Position numbers and translations under genes: made by a program. A model generated the notes under the pieces. The model was not told the origin of the DNA, did not search any database, and saw only the letters and a program-made list of their open reading frames with translations. Shown here in pieces: positions 41,061-52,447 of a stretch of 64,000 bases of DNA. The stretch is taken from assembly GCA_036937835.1 (NCBI GenBank), contig CM072870.1, forward strand, positions 19,682,001 to 19,746,000. Reading direction: 5' to 3'. The stretch's first letter is position 1; every line of letters starts with the position of its first letter. The stretch comes from Pampus argenteus (lineage: Eukaryota; Chordata; Actinopteri; Scombriformes; Stromateidae).

Positions 41061-43405
41061 TCATTGCCTTTTCTCACTGAATTGTGCAGCGCTCTGGAAC
41101 CACACCTTATTCACATGCTCCTTCCCTAACTCCCAGAGGTTACGGACAATGTGGATGCCCTTCCTGGATGAAATCATCAGATACTCCGCATTTTCCGGTT
41201 GCAAGATCACAGCGCACCGAGCAAAAATCAACGACTGGCAGAAGCGGGACAGCACCAGCACATAGAGGCAATCTTTCTCTGCCTCGTTGAGGGGAAGGAC
41301 ACTTTCCCAGCCCGCGAGGACAGCTCCACCCACCTCAATGGGGTTCGGGTGCTCGATCATCATGTACATTATGGTGATGGCTAGGTCATGGATGTAGTAG
41401 CCACTGTTCATGTCCCCAAAGTCAAGGATGCCAGAAATCTTGTAGCCGTCACTGTCATCAGGTTGCACGAGCACATTGAGGTCATTGAAGTCCCCGTGAT
41501 TAATACCTTAAGAGGTAGATAAAATACAAAATATTGCACTTAATACATTATCACTTATGCATTCGCTGACATATCCAGTCTCTGCTGACATTACACAAGC
41601 TGCCAATGTGCACCCCTGCTGAACTACGCGTGTTTAAATATGCATGAATGCGATATAGGTCAGTATCAACAGCTCAACACATTTCACTCAACAACAATGT
41701 TGTGAACAATGATCTCAAATGCAAGTCAAAACTATCTAGGAGGTAATCTAACTTACACTTGCGGCAATTGGAGTAATTGGGAAGCACAGACGTCTTGTAC
41801 TGATGAATGACAGACTTCACAACCTCCTGCAGAGGGTCTCCATCCAACACGTCGAGGTACGTTTCCAGGAGGGGAACATACAACAGACTCCACCTGAAGT
41901 TCTCCCTCTGCAGCAGGTTAAGATGAGGATGGTCCATCTGGGAAAGAAAAAAGAAATGTGATGATATATATATATATATATATATATATGTATAAGTGTA
42001 TATCATGACCTCATAACTCTCACTATAGATACATATCAAATTCCTCAGTTGCATCCACCTTTCACTCACTTGTGGCTTTCCTTGCATTGCAGCCTCTCTC
42101 TAACTGAAAACTTTCATGTCAACTGCGGCTTGAGGAGCGAGAAACGATCGAATAAGTTGGATGAAGACTCAACGCTCATTTACATACATGTTTTGTTAAG
42201 AAGACCATTAGATCTCAAAGCAGAAACCACATTGCTGCTCGGATTGTTTGCAAGCTCCTTTAAAACAGCTGAGCCTTTTCTCCCAAATCTTGCTATGTAA
42301 CCATTTCCTATCTGTAATGATAATAAATAAATAAATGCTCTAAATGTGTCATAGTGGTGTTATTATTATTATTATTATACCTTTTCTAGGATTTTGTCCA
42401 TTCTGGCTGCTGTTTTGCCGGTTTCATAAAGTAACTGTGGTGTGACGGGAACCTTGGAGATAGTGGTTCCAGGCAAATAAGTCAACAGCCGCACCAGGTA
42501 CTTCTGACATCCGTAGCCACAATCTGCCGAATGTAAAGACAGGATTAGTATTACAGATATTTTACCCTCTCTTAGCCCCTACGAAATATGACCTGTATGT
42601 TGTGGCCTTGCTCAAAAAACGCACTAATCATTACAGTAGTGTGTCAGTATTACTAAGGATATGAACATGACAGGATCTGCTAAACTCCAAACGACTGAAG
42701 CAACACATTTATTTATGCATTTGCCTTGAGGCACAACATTGCACAAGTTCCCACTGTGTAGCTCTCGTCTTAAGACCTTTCTGAAATTCTCCGACACAGC
42801 ATTTACATGCACGGACACGTATCATAGAAATTATGCCATCCTATGATTCTGTTACTATCAAATGTCAAACAATCTACATGTAAAATGAAGCTGCAGCACT
42901 TATTAACTTAAAATACACAATAAACTGTCATCCTAATGACGATTAACAGCCTAAAAAGCATGTAATTAACATATAGTACATTAGGCATGGCTTTGGTTTT
43001 CTTTCCATGAAGAATGATGTTTTTATATGTATCTGCACAAGCTAATGTGCATTACTGCAAGCAGCTGTACAGATATTTGAAAACATAATCTTCTCTCCTA
43101 CCCATTTCCTCCAGACTCATGAGCTGTCCTGTGGAGGTGGGCAGGGCTGTTTGTGCAGGAAGTCCATTCTTGTGCAAGAAGGACATGGCATAAGTCTGCA
43201 CCTCGATCAGATCAGCGTTCTTGCTGTCCTCAGAGTTCATGACCTTCAGGACGTACTCGCCACCCTCGACGGTCGCCACGTAAAAGTTCAGGTCGTCGTA
43301 GCTGGGCAGCGAGCGGATTTCAGATGGAGTCAGCTTGTAGAGTTTCTTCACCATCTCAGACGCCTGAGACTGGTTTAAGACGGGCTTGGCGTCTTTCATT
43401 GCCAT
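41061..43405 (-). CDS. hykk: Hydroxylysine kinase, tandem copy B
   Basis: Coding exons are 43102-43405 (acceptor CCCCAGCAG before 43407), 42381-42523, 41757-41937 and 41061-41506. All borders are GT-AG and phases are consistent, giving 357 residues. The protein matches the hydroxylysine kinase family throughout: LPSYDDLNF (33-41), VLK (Lys54), [21 protein letters not shown] with the catalytic Asp215, and GILDFGDM with the metal-binding Asp238. The human enzyme reads HGDLNDHN here; both fish copies have Leu in place of that His. The expected role is cytosolic GTP-dependent phosphorylation of hydroxylysine. Exons of 143 and 181 nt are the same length as in copy A, which shows descent by tandem duplication. 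TA repeats lie just upstream of two acceptors. The start at 43405 (GACATGG, good context) is preferred because it opens the conserved frame. Confidence 0.93.
41963..41989. repeat. (TA)n microsatellite in hykk B intron
   Basis: TA run about 26 bases upstream of the acceptor of the exon that begins at 41937, so within or next to the branch-point region. Confidence 0.93.
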
Positions 43406-43438
43406 GTCTGCTGGGGAGAAAAGGATTTTGCTATATAG

Positions 43439-43465
43439 GATATATATATATATATATATATATAT
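43439..43465. repeat. (TA)n microsatellite in hykk B first intron
   Basis: TA run about 32 bases upstream of the acceptor of the exon carrying the hykk B start codon. Confidence 0.93.
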
Positions 43466-43504
43466 CATACTTATAATCTATAATAAATTTTTTTTTTTTT
43501 TTCC

Positions 43505-43810
43505 TTCAAAATTCTACACACAATACCCCATAATATGACATAACATGATGTTTGCAAATTTGTTAGAAAAAGTAGTTCACATCCTTTACTCAATACTTTG
43601 TTGTGGCACCTTTAGGGTCATTATCCTGAACCGTCGTCCCAAAGCTGTGAATATTTATGTACAATGGATTTCTTCATTTATTTTTAAATAAAAACTCAAA
43701 ACACTTTTTTTTTATTATTATTCATTATGGGGTATATTATGTGTAGATTTTTGAGTAAAAATAATAAATTGAGTCATGATTTTGGAAAAATGCTGTAACA
43801 TAATAAAAAT
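43505..43810. mobile_element. Internally deleted Tc1/mariner-like element
   Basis: CTACACACAATACCCCATAAT (43514-43534, minus a base or two) is mirrored by ATTATGGGGTATATTATG and GTGTAG (43724-43746), giving inverted arms. Between them lies a segment with ACTCAATACTTTGTTGTGGC, a signature I associate with fish Tc1-like transposons. The right flank has GCTGTAACATAATAAAA, also typical. No transposase frame remains. It sits in the first intron of hykk B. Confidence 0.7.
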
Positions 43811-43842
43811 AATCCTTTCAAAAAAAGGTCAACAGAGGGAGA

Positions 43843-44012
43843 AATGAAGGAAAAACAAAGCTCTGATACACAAATCTGTCTTCAATTTTTTTTCTCTAAT
43901 CTTGTGATTTTTGGTGAAATTAAACCATGTGAGAAGTTTAGAGGGAAATAAATAAATAAATATCTGAAAATGTGACCCCGACTACTTTTTGTGACTTTTT
44001 GTAAGACGTCAA
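43843..44012 (+). mobile_element. hAT-like MITE fragment, copy 1
   Basis: It shares long stretches with the copy at 45386-45651, including AAACCATGTGAGAAGTTTAG and TCTGATACACA, and ends with TTTTTGTAAGACGTCAAAC. The terminal inverted repeats are missing, so it is a truncated relative. It adjoins the Tc1-like element in the hykk B first intron. Confidence 0.7.
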
Positions 44013-44392
44013 ACTACTGATTTCATCTTTAACAAAGTGTCACATTTTAATTTAAAATCTTTATTATATCATATATATATATAAATATATATTATATAAT
44101 CCATTGTGTCAAAGCTTCAGCTGAAAAGTAACTAAAGCTGTCAAATAAATGTACAAAGTAGCAAAACACAAGAGATACTCGAGTAAAGTATCTGCACAAA
44201 CTTGAATAAATAACTTTACTTTTTTCACTACTGTGGTTTTGATGTGTTCAGTTTGGGGACGAAGCCAACGGCTCGTCACGGTTTTCTCGTGTATTTAAAT
44301 AAAGTGCATGAACCGTAAACTACCGACATGAAATAACCGTCTTACCGGTTGATGGTAACAGACAACGTTGTTCAAATGTCGGTAGACCTTAC

Positions 44393-44460
44393 CTGAACCG
44401 TGTAGTATTACCAAGTGACTCAACGTGTCCGCTGCTCATACTTGTCAATGACTTCCTCTC
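44393..44460 (-). other. Probable untranslated first exon of hykk copy B
   Basis: On the minus strand a strong donor GGTTCAG/GTAAGG ends an exon at 44393, in a patch with more CpG than its surroundings. Joining it to the acceptor before 43407 gives a 5' leader for copy B. The exon contains an ATG at 44439 whose 32-codon frame overlaps the main start. The 5' boundary is a guess. A second donor, ACCG/GTAAGA near 44341-44347, is an alternative. Confidence 0.45.
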
Positions 44461-45385
44461 AGTAATCATGTAAAAAATAAAACTAAATCCGGTCTGATTT
44501 TTCAATAAATAAATAAAATAAAATATATATTTTTTTAAAATACAGATAACTTCCGGTAATTCATTTCTCTTAAGCTCTCTTACAAAAATCATAACTTGTA
44601 TTACAAGAATATAACTCTAAAATGAACGTGTCCAAACAAACAAGAAAATAAAATTTTAATGATTTTGAGGTTGGAAATAAAGTACTTCCGGTTTTAAATT
44701 TCAATATAAAAGCCTTTCTGGCAAACGTTGAGTTATGTACATTTCTAAATTTAATGCAGAAAAATACATGTCCATGTAGTCTATTACATTATATAGTCCA
44801 TTGCTTTCTTTAGTCATCTTTTAGTCTGCTTGCCTCATTCCCTCATTGGTTCAGTCAGTATTTAAGTCCTGGTTATCTTCGGTCTGGTTGGACCGGTTTG
44901 TTAGGAGGAGTGTTAAATTCAGGTGGTAAACAGATAAAATAAACCTGAAAAGAAAACTTGGTCTTAATCTTGTTACTGTAACTAAGACATTTTTGTGCTT
45001 TTTTTTATAACATGTATCGTATGCTAAGTCCATTTTTACTAGTTAATGTGGTTGAGTACTGGCTAGAACTGACTTCTAGTTAAAAATCTATTAATTGAAC
45101 CAAACAACTTTTTTCTTTTCTTATTAGAAAGTTTCTTCTTTTTGTTCTTTTGCATATTACTGCAGAATCACTTGCTACTTTAACTATTTATTTATAATAC
45201 ACCATATGTTTTTTACTTTGAGTTTTGCAGTAACAGTAGCATTTTGGTCCCTCTGACTGATATATTATTATATATGACAACATTGGATTATTAATACTGA
45301 AGCATCAGTGTGTAAGGCGTTACTGTTGTAGCTGCAGGGGATTGGGGCTAGTTTGTATAAAATTTATATATAAACTAATTTAATC

Positions 45386-45651
45386 CAGTGGTTCCCAACC
45401 TAGGGGTCTGGCCCCTTCAAGGGGTCACCAGATATATCTGAGGGTTCGTGAGCTGATTAATGGGAAAGAAAAAAAAAAAAGTTCTGATACACACATCTCT
45501 TTTTCAGTTTTTGGACTTTGATTTGATTTTTGGGGGAAATATTGGATCATTTGAACATGTATTGAAATTAAACCATGTGAGAAGTTTAGAGGGAAAAATC
45601 TGAAATGTGACCCCAACACATGTCACAACATAAAAAGGCTGGAAACCATTG
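45386..45651 (+). mobile_element. hAT-like MITE, copy 2, with inverted ends
   Basis: It begins CAGTGGTTCCCAACCT and ends AGGCTGGAAACCATTG, whose complement is CAATGGTTTCCAGCCT, so the ends are imperfect 16-base inverted repeats. It has no coding capacity. The CAGTGGTTCCCAACC terminus is familiar from teleost hAT-type non-autonomous elements. I could not identify a clean target-site duplication. Confidence 0.75.
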
Positions 45652-48600
45652 GTTTATATTATCCATTGTATCATATCTATCTTCATCTGAAATGTAATTA
45701 AAGCTGTCAAATGTAAAAAATAAGGGGAGCTCTGTGTTTGTACTCTAATTTGATTGCAATGACTGCTGGAAGCGTCCTCCATTAGAGTGTGTAAAGGTTC
45801 AAAAGTACTGCAATATTTCCATATAACCGTCCAACTGGTCACGAGATTGTTTCCTTTTTCATTTGTGTCTTTTGGTCAGTCACTATGTCTGTCATTTGAT
45901 GCTGGCCCGGTAACATACAGCAGGTTTATCAGACTTTTTTTTTTTTTGTTGCTGAAAATAGCTACATGCTGCACCTGGAAACAACTCCATTAAAAGCAGT
46001 AAGAGTGAGTCCAAACAGTCCATACAGTTATACAACACATTTTAATGTAAACATATTCAACAGTGCAGCTTAGAATTATAGACAACTAATATCCATAGGG
46101 GGAAATGATTGTTTCATGGTTAAAGGAAAAGCAACTAGTAATTCCTGCGTTGGCACTGCATGTAAACATGGGTCTTTTTAAACTAAATAAAATTAAAACA
46201 TACTGTTATTTCTCTGGAGAGGTCAGTCTCAACAGACAGACTGCTGTTGAAAGCTTATCGCACACTTAAGTGCATGTGTGAACATGCTTACTTATAGTCA
46301 GCAGCTCATTACAAAACGGACTATCCGTTTATTCATGATCCTTTTGTTTTTGTGTGTGTGTGTGCATCTTGTGAGCTGAATGGGGATGGTTTTGCAACTG
46401 TTGCAGATGTGTGCATCTGTCTGGGAGTGTGCGTATGCATTAATGTCGAAAAACACATTTCAGTGATTTTCATTTTCTTATCACAGCTCCCACATGGTGC
46501 TGACTGCATGTGCAGCTGGAGCCTGAGGTTCAGCGGTCTCAAAGGTGTTGGCAATCATCTATGGCCACCTGTCACAAAGCATTACCCCAGCAGGACAGGA
46601 GAGGCGAAGGAGAAATGTCAGCTGGTCAACCAGTGCTAGAGCTGCTTTTGTTACGGTATGTCTGGCAGCCACAGATGGAGCCAGCCTATCATAACTAGTA
46701 TCTTTAGTTCATCCAGCCTCCTTCGACTATACCCACCCGGTTGTGTGAGTTTTTTTTTTTTTTTTATATTAAGTACACTACCTGACATTTACATTACCTT
46801 TTATAAAAGTCTTGATGGATTGCAGCCTTGCCAGGTCTATTTTTTTCCTCTGTTCTTATAAAATGAGGGGCTTTCAGACACAGATCCAAAGGAGCAAATT
46901 ATAGGCCATTTTTCTCCCACAAAGTAGTGCTTTATAGACACCAATTGTATATTTGCAAGAAAAGTGGAAAAAAATACCCCTCATTTAGTTTACTGCAATC
47001 AAGAGGAAGCACAGTTAGTCCTTATAAATGATCATATATTTGTGTGTGTGTGTGTTACAAAACCTAAAAACCAAAGAATGACTGTGGTGATATTAGCTGC
47101 TGCTCTTGCAGTTTCAGCTCTAAATTTATACGAAGGTAATTGGAAAAAACCGTCAGGTTCAAAATCTACTCGTCAGTCAGGTTCAAAAAGGGCCTGAGGT
47201 GGATCCTTCATATCTACAGAGTCAAGAGGTCAGACTGATGAGACTGAGTCATTTGGACAATATACAATATACAAAAAATATGCAGCATATGCGTTCTGAA
47301 TTATTCAAGGCAGGAATCAATAAACATCCGCATAAGAGAGGATGTAAAATTAAGTTTTAAGTATTGAATGGTTTTGACTTCACATCAGGAATCTTCCATG
47401 AGATGAAATGTCATTACTAGGTTAGAATCATGATAAAATTGGTAAACTATTACGATTGATGTTGTTCTAAGTTATATATATATACAGTATATATGTGTTG
47501 TATTAATGTCATCATTATGGTAATAACCACCAATGAACACATGGAGGAGCCCCTTCTACAGCACACACCTGTGGATTAGACACAGCGTTAAACCTGTGAA
47601 CAACAAGTCTTTACACTTTTGATTTGCTTTATGTCCAAAATGTCAAGACATGAATTGCTTCCAAGAGAGTAAAATGTTTTTAGAGGCTTCACATGAGCAG
47701 ATTAATTAATCATAACATATAAATACGCATGTACTGTGTTGTACAACACCTCCTCAGATTTTATAAGCAAAGTGAGACGCATGTTTCGCGTGTTTCGTCC
47801 ACTACTTGACTGATGCTACTGTACTTTCAAAGCTATAACACCACACCTGAATAAAACTTCCACTATATGTTTCTTTGAAGACATAAAACTGAGCTACAGA
47901 GGGTTGAGTTGAAAGGCTACACGTCTTGATAAAGGTCATCCTCCACCGAGGGACTAACAATCTTTGCAGAGCAGCAGTTCGACCTCTGAAATCAATACAC
48001 TGCCACTATCAGGTTTTATCTTAAGATTATTTATCCCACATTTGATGCTGGGTTGAGGCAAAGCTCCTTTTGATTTAACTATTATTATTATGTGTAATTG
48101 ACTTGAACGTCTGCACAATATTTAATTATTATTATATATTTTTGAATTAAAAATTGTCCTGACAACGTTACAAGGCCAGACACAGACCTCCCCTTATTGG
48201 TCTTTTCTCACCATTCCCGTCATTCATAGAAATAAAACATTGCATGTGTAAGAAGATGTGTGCCTTCTCTGTGTCAATATGGTCTAATTGTGTATGTGGG
48301 AAATATTTAAAAATTTCATATCCTGCTCAGAGTTTCTATTCAGATTGTAGCTACAGGTTGAGAATATTAATATTGATGACTTATAACTTCCTTTTCGGGC
48401 ATCAAAACTTTAGAGCCAGTTTCACCTTAAAATTATACATACTACTTTCCTTCATTGAAAAAAATGTATAATCTATGAATATGTATTTAAAACTACTGGA
48501 CACATGTCTTCTACTTTACTTCATGCTCATAGGTACATGGTTCAAACTCAGATTTTAGAGGCAGCTGGTCTCATTCTGCACAGTGAAGCAGTTGAATGAA

Positions 48601-49459
48601 TGAAGAGGAAAAACACATTTTTGACTGGAGGGAGAGGATTTAAGGTCAAGATACTATTGATCATTACCACTCCACAAACCCTACAAAACAAAATACTCTG
48701 ACGTGATTTGATTTGAAGCAACAACAAGTGGGAAAGTAGCCTCAAAGGGATCAATTAAAGGTCCCGCTTTTGACTCCACAAGGGAGAATTTCAGGAGAGG
48801 CCTTTTAGTTTTAGTTAGAGTCACAAACACAGCACAAGGACTGTTTGAATCAGGCAGGTCAAGGTGATAGCAGGTTCAGTTATGGCTCTTTGGGATCAAT
48901 TAGCAACCTTACAGCTGCGTGAAATAATTGAAACAGATAATTCGACAAATTGCTAGAGTGTAGAATTAATTTATCTGCTGAAAGGGAAAGCACCAACGAG
49001 GAGGCACAACACCATCCTGGATGCTAATTTTCAGATAATTTGTCTCGCTGTGATTTCAAATCCAACTGTGATGCTGTCGAAATTGGTCCTGAGCTGTGTC
49101 TTTGTTGGTTGGACAGTGGATCAACATTTGAAAACAGTGTTCGTTGTGAGCAACCCGGCTGGCTGTGACTCTGATGTTTAGCAAAAAAGGACTCACAGGA
49201 GAGAAAACACATTCTGGAGAACATTATGAAACAATGAATGGAAGCCAATGGGTGAAGATAGATGTTTATAGCAGCACAAACATCAGTCTGATAAAGTTAG
49301 CTCCAAACTTACACCAGCCTACTCGCCATTCTGAATGGCTGCAGTTTGAGCTGGAAATAAACTATTTTCAGCACTGCAAACAAACACGAGATGCCTTAAT
49401 ACAAACTATCATCATAATTCTTGCCCTGTTGTAAAATTGAGAGCCCCAAAAATCAAAAA

Positions 49460-49505
49460 CTAAAACTATGAACGTCAAAAATCATTGTGACGTTCATAGT
49501 TTTAG
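49460..49505. repeat. Perfect 18-bp inverted repeat (hairpin)
   Basis: CTAAAACTATGAACGTCA (49460-49477) is followed by the 10-base spacer AAAATCATTG and the exact complement TGACGTTCATAGTTTTAG (49488-49505). Each arm contains a TGACG/CGTCA half-site of a cAMP response element. It may be the remains of a palindromic element or a structured transcript. Confidence 0.9.
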
Positions 49506-49739
49506 CTCTGTAGACATTTTTTTTTTGAGAAACGCAATTTGCTTCAGAATATGTGACACAGTGGTGCAGAAAACATATGCTACTTACTCTAAGTCTATTA
49601 AGGTATATTGCAAAACAACTTGATCTATATCATCACTGATCAAGTGTGACGATGCCAAAAATCTGAGCTGACCGGTCAAATGAAACCTGCAACACGATGT
49701 GAATGTGTAACGATGTTAAATAACTTTGATAGTTCCACA

Positions 49740-49935
49740 TGAGTTTTGTAGGACAATCTTGTACTTTACTTCAGTATTTCCATTTGATACTACTTTATAC
49801 TTCCACTCCTACATTTCAGAGGTAGTAGTAGTAGTAGTAGTAGTAGTTGAAACTAGCTCCACCTCCAGCAGCTACAACAGTAACACGCTGCTCTATGCGT
49901 GTTTGCATTTGCAGCAGCTATTGCACCCTGACCTG
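49740..49935 (-). mobile_element. Dispersed teleost repeat fragment
   Basis: TACTTTACTTCAGTATTTCC and TACTTTATACTTCCACTCC are familiar teleost repeat motifs. The segment around 49849-49886, read on the minus strand, contains GTTACTGTTGTAGCTGC, which recurs on the plus strand at 45321-45340. The two loci therefore share a repeat in opposite orientation. An AGT microsatellite (49822-49848) interrupts it. Confidence 0.6.
49822..49848. repeat. (AGT)n microsatellite
   Basis: About nine AGT (TAG) units inside a dispersed repeat. Confidence 0.9.
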
Positions 49936-50095
49936 GTCTGTGACCTGACAGATTGGAAACAGGCTGCTCACGTTGTTGTTCACGTGACCAACGTCATCCA
50001 ATGGAAGCACATGAGCTGTTTTCCATATTAAAAGGGAATTATGCCTGAAGTAAATGTTTAATTAAATTAATGTGTACAAGAGGTGCAGTAATAAG

Positions 50096-50122
50096 AAGAA
50101 GAAGAAGAAGAAGAAGAAGAAA
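50096..50122. repeat. (AAG)n microsatellite
   Basis: About nine AAG units, then an A run. Confidence 0.9.
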
Positions 50123-52376
50123 AAAGTGCAATAATAAAAATGAACCGTAACTACCTTTAAGGGGGTACAGTAATATATCAGTTGTGTCTACAGCTTGATA
50201 CATTACCTCCAAATAGACAAAAAAAGTCATTTAATGCAGGTTTAAAGCTAAAACTACTGCACTGGTGCACAACAAGAAAACACTGTATTGTTTGTAGCCT
50301 CCATCTGCCATCCAGCTCATGTTTATGATATGGCATTTAGCTTGTCCACCCGTCTCTCCCTACCATCTGTTCTCCTTTACTCATGATTTGAGCAAATGTC
50401 CCATAAGCGATCACATGTCTGACATGGCAGCTGTGAAACACGGACACTGTTAACAATCAGCATTAGTATATGAATATTTTCCAGGAGCCACCGTGGATAA
50501 CGTTACATGACCGGCCAGGATATGGGTTATTAAAACTGACTTCATACTGTACGAACAGTCACTTTGTTTTGAGTCGGTTTCATCACTAATTCACATTACA
50601 AAGACATGCAGAGGAAAGAAAAAAAAATGTATATCTTGGAAATTAACAGGGATTTCTTTCACAAAGTCACAAACCCTATCACACGTGTAAAAAAAGTGTG
50701 TAGAAGTGTGGTTGTACCGTAGTTTGTTGTGCGTTTGGATCAGCTGGGTCTGAATGGAGATGGCGAGAGGTGTGAAACACACTAACAGGGCTCTGAACTG
50801 GTGTAAGGCTGAGCTGCCAGTTAATGTTCAACTTCTTTTTACTTGTTATTCGACGGTTAGAAAGGCAGGTTTTAGTCATTTGGTTTTGTAAAGGTGGTTT
50901 TAGTTACTATATTGGTTGTCTTATAAATGTATCCGTTTTTTTCTACCTCGTTATACATACCCATTAACATCTCTCCGTTCGCTATCCTTTGCTGTTAAGG
51001 TTGTTGCTAAGGTTTTTTTTTTTTTTTAAATGTGTTGTTGTTTGCATTATCACACTCCATCAAGCTGCTGGCCTCTCTAATGTTAAAAGTCTTGAATACG
51101 ACCTCGTGCATATATGTTCAGTCGTTCAGGTCATACATGGGAGAATAAGGCTGAACAAGAAGAAGCACGTTGGATGAGAAGTGAAACGAGAATAAAACGG
51201 GAAGTTAATTTCCCTTCTGGACGACTCTGAGCCGTTTCTAAAGGATGGATGAAGTAAATGAGAACTCATTACAATTCTTTATGAATCATCTCTATTATAT
51301 ACATATTATTATTGCAGCAACCAGGCATATATAAGTAATATCCCAGTAAGTGTTCTTACATGTATCTCAGTATGACGGTGAGCCAGCTCTGAAATTGAAA
51401 TTTCTTCGTGGATAGAGCACAAGAAAATAAAAGAACAAGAGGGATTGCAGTCCATGACTGACTGGTTTATTGAAGCTGTTTTTCATTCAATTGTTTGGAT
51501 ATAAGAGTGGAGTTTATAGACTACTATATTTTAACAAAACAAGAGGAGTGACAAAATAAAGAGGACTGTGTTCTTGAAAGAAAATATAACATTAGGCCTC
51601 AGGAATTATTAAACAGCAAAACCATCGATTTCAGTAACCGATTGCTGGTCAACGGTACACACAGCATTTCCCTGACAAGAAAAGCAAAAATTTAACTAAT
51701 AATAAGTCATGACAGTGAGCCAGCATGCACAACATGCTGACCCAGAAACTGAAGCAGCGAAATGGAAAAAAACGCCACAGTTAATTTCATCATTCACACC
51801 TGTGCTTTTCCTACCGTAGTAGTATATTTTATATATTTTATTTTTTTTATTTTAGTATTTTTGCTGAATTTGTCCCCCATCGCTTACATTGTAAGCCTTT
51901 TCTAATGGCCAGTACAAATAAAAAAACAAAAATACTTCAGTGTTGACATTGGTGACCAAAAATCAACATGATTTGACTAATTGAGACACAGACCCGGGCT
52001 GGTAAACATGACGCTGATGGTGTGTGCAGTTTATGTTATGACACTGAAGTCGATTAGATTTCAGATACAAGCATAATGGATGATTTTGCCTTTAAAAGCC
52101 ACCAATATGTGAATCCGCCTCGTGCAATTGTAAAGACACTTGACAGACACATCAGCTGTTGAGATTGGCCTTGCGCCCTCTAACCTCCAGGCATCTCAGC
52201 CAGCCAATATGTGTAACAGGTGTCAGAAGTAATGGATTTCACTGAAAGGACAAGCTATTATGTTGTCATGGACATGACAGAACCTACAGTGACACCACAC
52301 AAAGTGGCCAAAAGCAGAAATCTGACAATCCAACCCTCTTAATGCAGAGTGCCTTTACCATGGAAATGTACAGAAT

Positions 52377-52447
52377 CCAGTCAAACGTTTGGACACACCT
52401 TCCCGTTCCCTCGAATGAAAAAAAGGTTGTTCAAAACATTTGACTGG
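52377..52447. mobile_element. Tiny Tc1/mariner-like MITE
   Basis: CCAGTCAAACGTTTG (52377-52391) is mirrored by AAAACATTTGACTGG (52433-52447). The left end continues GGACACACCTTC, the hallmark of the CAGTCAAAAGTTTGGACA group of fish Tc1-like ends. TA dinucleotides occur just outside (52369-52370 and 52448-52449). Nearly all internal sequence is missing. Confidence 0.75.
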
